Positions 19,201 to 30,800 of a stretch of DNA of 64,000 bases are shown piece after piece (position 1 is the stretch's first letter; each line of letters opens with the position of its first letter). A program made the translations under genes and the position numbers. The notes below the pieces were generated by a model. The model was not told the DNA's origin, searched no databases, and was given only the letters and a program-made list of their open reading frames with translations. Source of the DNA: an uncultured Clostridia bacterium (GTDB taxonomy: Bacteria; Bacillota; Clostridia; TANB77; CAG-508); NCBI GenBank assembly GCA_934167495.1, contig CAKPKP010000003.1, forward strand, positions 62,001 to 126,000, in the 5' to 3' direction.

Positions 19201-20843
19201 TATGTAAATCCTTTTTTACTTTCTTTTTCAACTTTTGCTAATGTATCTGTTGTTCCTTGCTTTTCTTCTGAAGATATTTTTATATATTCTCCATTTAAGT
19301 CCATTTCATATATTTCTATTAAATATTTGGTATCTTCATTTGCTATCCAATTTGCTGTAAACGTTTTATTTCCTGTTGTTCCTTTTTCTATTGTTACTGT
19401 TTTATTAGGCATTTCTCCATTACTTCCTGTCCATCCTTCAAACGTATATCCTATTCTAGTCGGATTATTTAATGTAAAGCTTTCTGTTTCTACTGTATAT
19501 TCTTCTTTATTTATTATTCCTTCATCTAATTTTCCAAAAACTAAATCATATGTTATTGTATATACATCTATTTTCCAATTTGCTTTATATTTTTTATCTT
19601 TTATTGTACCTTTTTCTATTGTTACTTCTAACTTAGGTTCTTCCTCATCATTTTCTGTCCAACCTATAAATGTATATCCTTTTTTGCTTGGATTATTTAA
19701 TGTAAATGTTTCAGTCTCCACAGTATATATTTCTGGATTTGTTTTTTCTTCTAAAATTCCTCCATTTAATTCATATTCTATTTTATATTCTATTGGTTCC
19801 CATTTAGCTACATATTCTTTATCTCCAGTTACAAATTCAGATATTTCTTCACTCCATCCTATAAATTTGTACCCAGGATTTCCTATTATCTCTCCTGTGA
19901 ATTTTGGAGTTTCATCTCCTTCGTATAGTTTATCTGTTATTTGTTCCTCAAATGTTCCTTGAGTTCCACCAGAATATTTTATTGTATAAGTTGGTTTTTC
20001 TCTTATTATCAATACACTTTTGCCTTTTGACTTGTTGCCTTCTATTCCATATGTATACGCTGTTACCTTAAATACTCCATCTGTTTCTATTTTTAATTCT
20101 TCTTCACCACTTATTTCTTTGTACTTTTTCTCTTCACTTCCAATTACTTTGTAAACTGTTTTTTGTGTTTTTGTCTTATCATTTTTTTCTATTATCTTTA
20201 CGCTTACATTTCCTCTATATCTATCTTCTTTATAATCTCCTCCTAAAATATCTATTTGTGGTTTTTGAACTAACTCAAAATCATCTATTTTAAATTTTTC
20301 AAAAACTATATAATTTATTATTGCTTCTGTATCTTTCTCATCTATTTTTCTATCTCTTTCTATGTCTCCTGCTAATTTTTCTATTTCTTTTTCTATTTTC
20401 CAATTTTCTGTTTTTAGTATGTCTCTTATTTCTCTTGTTAGCTCTATTTGATTTAATATTCCATCTCCGTTTATATCTCCTAACACACTTATATCAAAGG
20501 TTCTGCCATTTTGATTATATTCTAGCATCATTCCAGTTTTTATTATTCCTTCTGTTACTTCTTTTTGCTTTGTAACATTTTCGTATACTGTTACACCATT
20601 TTCTATGTTTTTTCTAAATGTTTCTATACTAGTTTCTGGCGCTACATTACTAACATATTCGTCTGTTACCAAATATGCCGTACTTTCTGGATTGTCATCA
20701 TTATCTTTTTGCACTCTTGCTATTATTTCATCTTCATTTTCTAGTTTTGCTTCTACTTTATTTGGAAATGCAAAAATAAATAATAATGCTACTAAAATGA
20801 TTATTAAGTTATATATTCTTTTTTCTCTTCTTATTTTTTCCAT
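16209..20843 (-). CDS. Large secreted surface protein with dockerin-like segment and InlB-type B-repeats
   Basis: This secreted protein of 1,544 residues starts with a signal peptide (about 1-32, ending KVEAKLE). Next is an N-terminal domain of about 80 residues shared with the proteins starting at 32541 and 40346 (DEIIARVQKDNDDNPEST). A dockerin-like pair follows: GDINGDGILNQIELTREI and GDIERDRKIDEKDTEAI, with acidic residues at calcium-loop positions. After a short Ig-like stretch come many InlB/Listeria-Bacteroides B-repeats (GYTFEGWTGSNG type), mucin-binding-like segments (VEVYEMNFDGEYI) and GWYEGSTIV modules. The last 130 residues form a different, probably carbohydrate-binding-like beta domain. 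No LPXTG motif or C-terminal anchor is present. It is preceded by the upstream cassette at 20875-20954. ATG 20843 follows AAGGTGAG. Adhesion or display at the cell surface is inferred. Confidence 0.88.
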   Translation of the reverse strand: MEKIRREKRIYNLIIILVALLFIFAFPNKVEAKLENEDEIIARVQKDNDDNPESTAYLVTDEYVSNVAPETSIETFRKNIENGVTVYENVTKQKEVTEGIIKTGMMLEYNQNGRTFDISVLGDINGDGILNQIELTREIRDILKTENWKIEKEIEKLAGDIERDRKIDEKDTEAIINYIVFEKFKIDDFELVQKPQIDILGGDYKEDRYRGNVSVKIIEKNDKTKTQKTVYKVIGSEEKKYKEISGEEELKIETDGVFKVTAYTYGIEGNKSKGKSVLIIREKPTYTIKYSGGTQGTFEEQITDKLYEGDETPKFTGEIIGNPGYKFIGWSEEISEFVTGDKEYVAKWEPIEYKIEYELNGGILEEKTNPEIYTVETETFTLNNPSKKGYTFIGWTENDEEEPKLEVTIEKGTIKDKKYKANWKIDVYTITYDLVFGKLDEGIINKEEYTVETESFTLNNPTRIGYTFEGWTGSNGEMPNKTVTIEKGTTGNKTFTANWIANEDTKYLIEIYEMDLNGEYIKISSEEKQGTTDTLAKVEKESKKGFTYDESLSKIEANIEPDGSTVLKIYYSRNKYKLTTDIGEGIYEVEGGNIYYYDADIKINAVVKNGYTWKNWISSDAELIPNSDIQNYNIKMPDSDITLTAEATLNIYTITYDLVNGKLEEGVTNPVEYTVETENFTLNNPIRIGYTFEGWTGSNGETPNKIVTIEKGTTENKTFIANWISNKDTKYTVEVYEMNFDGEYIKVSSKEEKGETDTIAKIEPEEKEGFSYEAGLSVAEHNIEPDGSTVLKMYYSRNTYNLIVKHYIENADNDEYTLVTTTTNTMKYGELITLSDYKIKITDATYNYGSLIDSKNGGTAVTTTTMGTGATIALYYNRDRYKLTLNKGDYISEVIGEGTYKIGQTVRINAILVPANTGYTNSFVKWESSNEELMQNINVQNTEIIIPRGDITLTAQGKTEINYYKLTINHYLENANDSNYICVKTTEATLAYGTQINYESYKENIENGTYINGDGPTVIENESIINLYYIRNKYNVTLTAGDYIALASGTGAYKVGQNVSVSATLKGNESGYTNYWSGWSGTYTSSDNPFAFVMPAGDVSLTANGTRTANPYTLTVNPNGGIWGGVTTNSTFTQNYGTVKSISAPARNGYTFTGWTLYGAGTITKTLPIVSSYQTFTYGAGNSTIIAGWNVNNYTLTRTAETGGSVSGSSGNIAYGTSCTVTATASNGYSFAGWYEGSTIVSTNASYTFTMPANNRTLVAKFNVRYYTLTRIAETGGSVSGSSGSIAYGTSCTVTATASNGYRFAGWYEGSTIVSTNASYTFTMPANNRTLVAKFNIIQYTISYNANGGSGAPASQTKNYGTAITLSTTIPTRTDYIFLGWSTSSNATSATYKAGATYSAEGNQTLYAIWKSSVITFSKGTSINIYGPNSTSGKTVESTSAIIPAGAKVTFGGWIYGLNTGVGGSYTINFNNQTVKTETKYNCYNPSYAIDFSYTTSAEETLSISAWANSIEQDYQGLVISKGHTYIYIKSIVDNETGVQYTLK

Positions 20844-20874
20844 CTTCTCACCTTAAATATATAATTCTATTTTT

Positions 20875-20902
20875 ATTATATATTTTTATATTAATAAGTA
20901 AA
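20875..20902 (-). promoter_or_regulatory. Promoter of the 1,544-residue surface protein
   Basis: On the minus strand TTTACT, a 16-nt spacer and TATAAT occur. The same arrangement, with TTTACA, is found before the paralogues starting at 32541 and 40346, each directly behind a similar hairpin. Confidence 0.6.
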
Positions 20903-20908
20903 TGGTAA

Positions 20909-20954
20909 CAAAAAAGCTACATTCCCATTTTTATTTACGGAAATATAGCTTTTT
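20909..20954 (-). terminator. Terminator-like hairpin between two giant surface-protein genes
   Basis: On the minus strand AAAGCTATATTTCC and GGGAATGTAGCTTTTTT pair imperfectly around an A-rich loop, followed by a T-run. It ends the gene whose stop is at 21015. Similar hairpins lie at 32615-32651 and 40421-40460. Confidence 0.7.
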
Positions 20955-21014
20955 AGATTTTGTTAAATTTCTATATTTTTTTGTTTACATTTTTCTAATT
21001 TTATACTCTATTCT

Positions 21015-21884
21015 TTAGGGAATAGTATCTTTTCCTTGTGTTCCATACTCTTTAGGTCCATTTTCTGTTGCTGTATATACCCAAGTTCCATAATTATCTG
21101 GTGTACCTCCATATACAGTACAATCTTTAAATATGTATAAACCGTGTTCTGCTGTTGAAGTCTTATAGAAATTTGACTTTGAATATAATGTACCTTTAAT
21201 TTCGTTATCCTCATCACTCGTAACATTCGTGATTCCTGAAATATATAAACATGTTGCACTTCCATTCAAACTTCCTGCATTTTGAGAATTATATATTTGT
21301 CCATAATTTGTTGAGCCAACAATACCACTTACATAGTTACCATATTTAGCTCCATCCTCCTTTACTGAATTTATATTACCAAAATTATTACATGAATTTA
21401 TTATTGCATTTTGTCTTACCCAACCTATTACTCCTCCTATTCCCATTGAAGCCATTATGTTATCTGTATTAGATTCGTTTGTTGCATTTATTGCACCTTC
21501 ATTGTTACAGTTTTTCACACTTCCTCCAGCAATACTTCCTACTATTCCTCCAACACTTGAAGCAGCATTTTTTTTCTTAACACCATCATCATCGGTACTT
21601 TCCCAACAATCTTTTTCATTAACTATTGAAGTTACTGTACCTGTGTTTGTACAATTATTTATATAACTATTTACTGACCAACCAGCAATTCCACCTACTA
21701 TAAATGAACCTGAAATATTAGCACTACTTGTACAATCGTTTATTTGTGAACCTCCAAATAAGTTTGCACATATTGTTCCAGCATTTCTAGCATATCCTAC
21801 TGTATTATTTCCTAATATTGTACCTGTTACATTTAGTTTATTTATTATTCCTTTTTCATCAACCACTCCAAATACTCCGTGCAC
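21015..21884 (-). CDS. C-terminal GLUG-repeat part of the 3.8k-residue surface protein (separated by a frameshift)
   Basis: This open frame of 289 residues starts at a GTG that overlaps the end of the preceding long frame by 26 nt. It consists of GLUG-type beta-helix repeats (GGIAGWS, GGIVGSIAGGSV, GGVIGWV, SGIVGS), which begin mid-repeat at HGVFGVVDEKG. The upstream frame ends in the first half of the same repeat (GTFNGNNKTV, NNIKNLDSS). The two therefore belong to one protein of about 3,840 residues, split by a one-base excess or two-base loss near 21870. No ribosome site or signal peptide is seen in front of this frame, so it is unlikely to be an independent gene. It ends with TAA at 21015 and is followed by a terminator-like hairpin. 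Confidence 0.7.
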   Translation of the reverse strand: MHGVFGVVDEKGIINKLNVTGTILGNNTVGYARNAGTICANLFGGSQINDCTSSANISGSFIVGGIAGWSVNSYINNCTNTGTVTSIVNEKDCWESTDDDGVKKKNAASSVGGIVGSIAGGSVKNCNNEGAINATNESNTDNIMASMGIGGVIGWVRQNAIINSCNNFGNINSVKEDGAKYGNYVSGIVGSTNYGQIYNSQNAGSLNGSATCLYISGITNVTSDEDNEIKGTLYSKSNFYKTSTAEHGLYIFKDCTVYGGTPDNYGTWVYTATENGPKEYGTQGKDTIP

Positions 21885-24800
21885 GAGAAGAATCCAGATT
21901 TTTTATATTATTAAAAGTTACTGTTTTATTATTACCATTAAAAGTTCCCTTAAATGTTCGTGTTGTATTTCTTCCTACTGTCTCCCAAGGATCATTTATT
22001 GATACATTATTTATTAATGATACTTCTCCTCCGTTATTTTGCAAAGTTTTAAATGTTATACTTTGATTATTTACTCTTTTTGCAAAATTTTTCATCTGGT
22101 CTTCTGAGTTTATTGTATATAATACTGTTTGCGTTCCAGTTACATCTACAGTTTTTCCTTCTGCATTAGTTACAGTACATTTATAATATCCACCTAAATA
22201 TGATGTTCCTAATCCATTTTCAGTCATTTGTGTTGTGGCAATCGAATATGATGATCCTGTTTTTCCTATTGGTTCATATGTTGCATTCTCAGCGCTAGTA
22301 TCTTCACAATATTCCCACTTGTAATTAAATGTATCTCCTGGAGTTGCAGTAACAGTTGTTATAAATTCTGTTGTTATATCATCAAATAAATTTACTTTAC
22401 TATTATTTATACTTATACTCATAGTTGGATGTAATTTAAATATTCTATATACTGTTGCTCCTTCTGTAGTCACTACTTTTTGTGTATCTTCTACATAATA
22501 GTATCCTGTATAATATGTTCCGGTAAGACTATCACTACCTAATTCATTTCCACGTACGGTAGTTCCATAATCTTTATCCTTTGTTTCACTTCCTAATACT
22601 TTATCTACAATATTTCCACTTTCATCTGTAACTTGTGTTTTATCTATGTATGTTACTGGATACTTATTTATAGTAGTGGTTCCTATAGCTTTCAAAGTTA
22701 CATCTCTTGCTGGCATTGTAAATTCTTTTTCTTGATCAGGATATTTTTCTTCATCGTTTTCTGTCCATTTAACAAATGTATTAGTATATCCTGTATCAGC
22801 TATTTTCAATGTTGCACTTATATTTACTTGTTGTCCTACTTTATATGTTCCTGCTCCATTTACCTCTAATATGTACTCATTTTTATCTAATGTTAATTCA
22901 TATTTACTTCTACTATAATATAATGCTATTTCTGCTCCTGTTTCCATAGTTGTAGTAGTTACAGCGTTTTCTTCTTCTGTTGCAGAATCAGAACATGTTA
23001 AAGATCCAAAACTATATGTTCCATATGTTACTGTAATTTTATAATCTGCTAATGTTATTAATGATCCATACTCTAGAGTTGCAGTTCTTTCTGCTACCTT
23101 AGAATATTTATTATCTCCTGCATTTTCAAGATAATGATGTATTGTTAATGTATATGAATTTTTACTCCAATTTGCTGTATATGTTTTATTTCCTGTACTT
23201 CCTTTTGCTATTGTTACTGTTTTATTTGCAGTTGTTCCATTGCTTCCTGTCCATCCTATGAAAGTATATCCTACTTTACTTGGATTATTTAATGTAAAGC
23301 TTTCTGTTTCCACTGTGTATTCTTCTTTATTTGTTATTCCTTCTGCTAAACTTCCGCCTGCTAAATCATATGTTATCGTATATTGTATAGCTGTAAACTT
23401 AGCTACTAATGTATAGTTTTTAGCTGGCATATTAAATGTATAACTTGCATCTGCGGATACTCTTGTAGAACCTTCATACCATCCTGCAAAATTATACCCT
23501 GCACTTGGAGTTGCTATTATAGTACAACTTGTTCCATAATCTAGATTTCCACTACTTCCTGATACTGTTCCTCCTGTTTCAGCTTTTCTTGTTAATGTAT
23601 ATTCATTTATACTCCAATTTGCTATTAATGTACCATCACCTGCTCCATATGTATATACTTGCTCCATAGTTGCTATAGGTGTATTTGTAGTTATCTTTCC
23701 TTTTCCAGTTAAAGTCCAACCTGCAAATGTATAACCTTCTCTTGTTGGAACTTCTATTGTTCTTGTTGTTTCATAATTTTGTTCAAATGTACTAATCGTT
23801 GTGCTTTCATTGTAGCTTCCTCCATTTGGATTTATTGATAATGTATATTTATTTATATTCCAATTGGCTGTATAAGTTTTGTTTCCAGTACTTCCTTTGG
23901 CTATTGTTACTGTTGTTTCTGGATTTTTGCCATTACTTCCTGTCCAGCCTGCAAATGTATATCCTTCTTTTATTGGATTATTTAATGTAAAGCTTTCTGT
24001 TTCTACTGTATATACTACTGGATTTGTTTTTCCTGTTGCTAAATTTTCTCCTACTAAATCATATGTTATTGTATATTGTATAACCGTGAATTTTGCTACT
24101 AATGTATAATCTTTAGATGGCATATCAAATGTATAACTTGCATCTGATGATACTTTTGTAGAACCTTCATACCATCCTGCAAATTTATATCCTGCACTTG
24201 GAGTTGCTATTATAGTACAGTTTGTTCCATAATCTAGATTTCCACTGCTTCCTGATACTGTTCCTCCTGTTTCTGCTGTTCTTGTTAATGTATATTTGTT
24301 TATTGTCCAATTTGCTGTTAATGTACCATCACCTGCTCCATATGTATATATTTGTTCTTTTGTATCTATTGGATTGTCTTTTGTTATACTTCCTTTTCCA
24401 TTTAAAGTCCAACCTGCAAATGTGTAACCTTCTCTTATTGGTACTTCTATTTTCTTTGTTGTTCCATAATTTTGTTCAAATGTACTAATTTCTGTACTTG
24501 CATTGAAGCTTCCTCCATTTGGATTTATTGATAATGTATATTTATTTATTGTCCAATTTGCTGTGTATGTTTTATTTCCTGTGCTACCTTTCACTATTGT
24601 TACAGCCTTATTTGCTGTTGCTCCATTGCTTCCTGTCCAGCCTGTAAATGTATATCCTTCTTTTATTGGATTATTTAATGTTATATCATCAGTTTCTACA
24701 GTATATTCTACTGGATTTGTTTTTCCTGTTTCTAACATTCCTCCTACTAAATCATATGTAATTGTATATGTATTTATTGTTGCTTCAGCAGTTAATGTTA

Positions 24801-27800
24801 CATCTTCTGCTGGAATTGTTATTGTATAGTCTTTCTCTGTACTTTCTGAAATTTTTGTGCTACTACTTGTCCACTTATCCCATGTATATCCGTTTTTTAC
24901 TGTTGCACTTAATGGTACACTTGCACCATAATAATAGCTACCTGTTCCTGTTACATTCTCTATTCCTGTTCCGCTAGTTACATTTAATGTGTATTTATTT
25001 CTACTATAATATACTTTTAATACTGTACTTCCATCTGCTGATATAGTTCCAGTTGGTACGCTTAAACTTTCCTCATATGTAAATCCTTCTGGTGCTACTG
25101 TACTCATACTAACTCCAGCTCCAGTTGTACCTTCTGTTATTTCATCTTTTACCTTTATATAATCGCCATTTAAGTTCATTTGATATATTTGCTCTGTATA
25201 TTGTGTACCTGTACTTTCTTTCCAATTTGCTGTATACGTTTTATTTCCTGTACTTCCTTTTGCTATTGTTACTGTTTTATTTGCTGTTGTACCATTACTT
25301 CCTGTCCATCCTATAAATGTATATCCCGTTTTTCTTGGATCATTTAATATAATATTATCTGTTTCCACTGTATATTCAGTTGGATTTGTTTCACCTTCTG
25401 GTAAAGCTCCACCCGTTAAATCATAAGTTATTGTATATGTAATTATCGTTGTTTTAGCTGTTAATGTTACATTTCCTACTGGCATTGTTATATTGTATGT
25501 TTTAGAAGTTGAATCTGCAATTAATAATGTGTTACTACTTGTCCATGTACTCCATGTATATCCTGGTTTAACAGTTGCATCAACTACTATGTTTGCACCA
25601 TAATAATATTCTCCTGCACCAGAAACATTTGAAATTCCATTATCATGATTTACTGATAATACATATTTATTTCTACTATAATATATTTTAAATACTGTAT
25701 CTCCATTTGGTGATATTATGCCTGTTACATTGCTCAAAGCTTCTTCATATGTGAATCCTTCTTTTGTTTGTACATCTATTGATACTGATGTATCTGTCTC
25801 TCCTGCTTTTTCTTCTGTACTTATTTTTACATAATCTCCACTTAAATCCATTTCATATGTTTCTACTGTATATCTTGTATCAGTGTTAGCTTTCCAATTT
25901 GCTTTGTATGTTCTATTCTCTGTACTTCCTTTTGCTATTGTTACTGTTACTTGTTCTGTTTCTCCATTGCTTCCTGTCCATCCTATGAAAGTATATCCTA
26001 CTTTGCTTGGATTATTTAATGTAAAGCTTTCTGTTTCTACTGTATATTCTACTGGATTTGTTTTTCCTGTTTCTAACACTCCTCCTGCTAAATCATATGT
26101 TATTGTGTATTTATTTATTGTTGCTTCAGCAGTTAATGTTACATCTTCTGCTGGCATTGTTATTGTATAGTCTTTCTCTGTACTTTCTGAAATTTTTGTG
26201 CTACTACTTATCCATTTATTCCATGTATATCCGTTTTTTACTGTCACACTTGCTTTTATACTTGCACCATAATAATACGTTCCTGCTCCTATTGCATTTT
26301 CTGTTCCTGTTCCATTAGTTATACTTAATGTATATTTATTTCTACTATAATATACTTTTAGTACTGTACTTCCATCTGGTGCTATTGTTCCGCTTGGAGT
26401 ACTTAAAGTTTCTTCATATGTAAATCCTTCTTTTGTTATTATATTTGCTGATACTGTTGTATCTGTTTCTCCAACTTTTGAAACTTCTGATACTTTTTCA
26501 TAGTCTCCTAATAAATTCATTTGATATGTTTCTATTTTATATGATGTATCTGTATTAGCTTTCCAATTTGCTTTATATGATTTATTTTCTGTACTTCCTT
26601 TTGCTATTGTTACAGTTATTTGTTCTATTTCTCCATTGCTTCCTGTCCATCCTATGAAAGTATATCCTACTTTACTTGGATTATTTAATGTAAAGCTTTC
26701 TGTTTCTACTGTGTACTCTACTGGATTTGTTTTACCTGTTGCTAAATTTCCTCCTGCTAAATCATATGTTATTGTATATGTATTTATTGTTGCTTTAGCA
26801 GTTAATGTTACATTTTCTGCTGGTATTATTATTGTATAGTCTTTCTCTGTACTTTCTGAAATTTTTGTGCTACTACTTACCCATTTACTCCATGTATATC
26901 CGTTTTTTACTGTCACACTTGCTTTGACACTTGCACCATAATAATAAGTTCCAGTTCCTGTTACACTTTCAATTCCAGTGTCTTGTAATACTGTTAATAT
27001 GTACTTATTTCTGCTATAATACATACTCAAAACTGTACTTCCATCTGCTTTTATTATTCCTGTTTGAGTACTTAAACTAGCTTCATATTTAAACCCTTCT
27101 TTAGTTACTATATCTTCAGATACTGTTTTATTTGTTTCCCCTGCTTTTATTACCTCAGATACTTTTTCATAATTTCCTAATAAATTCATTTCATATACTT
27201 CTACTTTGTATGCTGTATCTGTATTAGAAATCCAATTTGCTGTATATGATTTGTTTCCTGTCGTTCCTTTTTCTATTGTTATTACTGTGTTTGCAGTTTC
27301 TCCATTACTTCCTGTCCAACCTGTAAATGTATATCCTGTTTTAATAGGATTGTTTAATGTAAATGTTTCTGTTTCTACTGTATACTCTACTGGATTTGTT
27401 TTTCCTGTTTCTAAACTACCTCCTGCTAAATCATATGTTATTGTATATGGTATTGTTTTGAATTTTGCTACTAATGATCTATTGTTGTCTGGCATATTAA
27501 ATGTATAATCTTCTAAATCTGATACTTTAGTTTCACCTTCGTACCAACCTGTAAATTTGTACCCTGCTTTCGCCATAGCTTTTACTTCTACACTTGTTTC
27601 ATAATCTATTTCTCCACTATCTCCAGATACTGTTCCTCCATTTTCTGCTACTACTGATAATATGTATTTATTTATTGTCCAATTTGCTGTTAATATAGAG
27701 TTTCCTGCTCCAAATGTATATGTTTGATTTGCTGTTGTTATTGGTGTTGTTTTTGTGATTGCTCCTTTTCCTGTTAATGTCCATCCTGTAAATGTATATC

Positions 27801-30800
27801 CTTTTCTTGTTGGTGGAGGTACTATCTTAGTAGTTCCATAATTTTGTGTTATTGTACTATTTGTAGTTTCTCCATTCCATTGTCCACCATTTGGATTTAT
27901 TGATAATGTATATTCATTTACTATCCAATTAGCAACATATGTTTTATTTCCTATACTTCCTTGTTCTATTCTTACTATTGTTTCTGGTTGTTCGCCATTG
28001 CTTCCTGTCCATCCTATAAATGTATATCCTACTTTGCTTGGATTATTTAATGTAAAGCTTTCTGTTTCTACTGTGTACTCTACTGGGTTTATTTGTCCTG
28101 TTGGTAAATTTCCTCCTGCTAAATCATATGTTATTGTATATATATTTACTGTTGCAGTTGCTGTTAATGTTATATCTTCTGCTGGTACTGTTATTGTGTA
28201 TTCCTTATCTGCACTTTCTGCAACTTTCTCACTGGTACTTTCCCATTTACTCCATGTATATCCTGGTTTTGTTTCTGCATCTATTGTTACAGTTGCTCCA
28301 TAATAGTAACTCTCTGTTTCTGTTACACTTTCTATTCCGTTTCCTTTACTTATAGTTACTGTATATTTATTTCTACTATAATATACTTTTAATACTGCGC
28401 TTCCATCTGCTAATATTGTTCCGTTTGGTGTACTTAATGCTTCTTCATATGTAAATCCTTCCCTTGCTGTTGTACTCATATTTATATTTTCACCTGTTGT
28501 TCCGTCTTTTTCCTCTTCTTTTGCTTTTACATAGTTTCCACTTAAGTCCATCTCATATGTTTGCTCTTTATATGTTATTCCTGAACTTTCTCTCCAGTTT
28601 GCTTTATATGTTTTATTTCCTATACTTCCTTTTGCTATTGTTACTGTTGTTTCTGGACTCTCTCCATTACTTCCTGTCCATCCTGTAAATATATATCCTA
28701 CTTTGCTTGGATTATTTAATGTAAAGCTTTCTGTTTCTACTGTGTATTCTTCTTTATTTATTATTCCTTCTGCTAAATTTCCTCCTGCTAAATCATATGT
28801 TATTGTATATGTATTTACTGTTGCAGTTGCTATTAATGTTACATCTTCTGCTGGTACTGTTATTGTGTATTCTTTATCTGTACTTTCTGCAACTTTTTCA
28901 CTGTTACTTTCCCACTTACTCCATGTATATCCTGGTTTTGTTTCTGCATTTATTGTTACTGTTGCTCCATAGTAATAACTTTCTGTTTCTGTTACACTTT
29001 CTATTCCGTTTCCTTTACTTATAGTTACTGTATATTTATTTCTACTATAATATACTTTTAATACTGCGCTTCCATCTGCTAATATTGTTCCGTTTGGTGT
29101 ACTTAATGCTTCTTCATATGTAAATCCTTCCCTTGCTGTTGTACTCATATTTATATTTTCACCTGTTGTTCCGTCTTTTTCCTCTTCTTTTGCTTTTACA
29201 TAGTTTCCACTTAAGTCCATCTCATATGTTTGCTCTTTATATGTTATTCCTGAACTTTCTCTCCAGTTTGCTTTATATGTTTTATTTCCTATACTTCCTT
29301 TTGCTATTGTTACTGTTGTTTCTGGACTCTCTCCATTACTTCCTGTCCATCCTGTAAATATATATCCTACTTTGCTTGGATTATTTAATGTAAAGCTTTC
29401 TGTTTCTACTGTGTATTCTTCTTTATTTATTATTCCTTCTGCTAAATTTCCTCCTGCTAAATCATATGTTATTGTATATGTATTTACTGTTGCAGTTGCT
29501 ATTAATGTTACATCTTCTGCTGGTACTGTTATTGTATACTCTTTATCTGTACTTTCTGCAACTTTCTCACTGTTACTTTCCCATTTACTCCATGTATATC
29601 CTGGTTTTGTTTCTGCATCTATTGTTACAGTTGCTCCATAATAGTAGTTCTCTGTTTCAGTTACACTTTCTATTCCGTTTCCTTTACTTATAATTACTGT
29701 ATATTTATTTCTACTATAATATACTTTTAATACTGTACTTCCATCTGGTGCTATTATTCCACTTGGAGTACTTATAGTTTCTTCATATGTAAATCCTTCT
29801 TTTGTTATTATATCTGCTGATACTTCTTTGTCTGTTTCTCCTACTTTCTCTTCTGTATTTACTTTTATATATTCGCCACTTAAATTCATTTCATATGTTT
29901 CTACTATATATTTTGTATCTGTATTTGCTATCCAATTTGCTTTATATGTTTTATTTCCTATGCTTCCTTTTGCTATTGTTACTGTTGTTTCTGGACTTTC
30001 TCCATTACTTCCTGTCCATCCTATAAATGTATATCCTGTCTTTAATGGATTATTTAATACTATGTCTGGCATTTCAACAGAATACTTATTTGGATTTGTT
30101 ACTTCTTCTGGTAATATTCCTCCTGTTAAATCATATGTTATTGTATATATATTTATTTTTGCACCTGCTGTTAATGTTATATCTTCAGCTGGCATTGTTA
30201 TTGTATATTCTTTATTAGTGCTTTCTGAAACTTTTTGACTATTACTTGTCCATTTATTCCATGTGTACCCTGGTTTTACTTCTGCATTTACTGTTACAGT
30301 TGCTCCATAATAGTAACTTTCTGCACCATTTACATTTTCTATTCCAGCTCCTTTTTCTAATGTAACAGTATATTTATTTCTTTTATAATACACTGTTAAT
30401 ATTGTGCTTCCATCTGGTGCTATATTTGCTTCTACTTTACTTAATGAAGGTTCATACGTAAATCCTTCTTTTATTTCAGGAACTACTTTTGCTATTTTAT
30501 CTGTTTCCCCTGTTTTTTGTCTTTCTTCAGTTTTTACATATTCCTCATTTAAATTCATTTGATATATTTCTATTTTATATGCTGTATCTGTATTAGCTTT
30601 CCAATTTGCTTTATATGTTTTATTTCCTATACTTCCTTTTTCTATTGTTACTGCTGTTTCTGGACTTTCTCCATTGCTTCCTGTCCATCCTATAAATGTA
30701 TATCCTGTTTTAGTAGGATTATTTAATGTAAATGTTTCAGTTTCAACTGTATATTCTGTCTTGTTTTCTACACCTTCCACTAAATTTCCACCTGTTAAAT

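Noticed and set aside
20875..20954. c-di-GMP riboswitch in the shared upstream cassette
   Set aside because: The conserved hairpin lies upstream of the promoter, not in the leader, and lacks the conserved core of the c-di-GMP aptamers I know.
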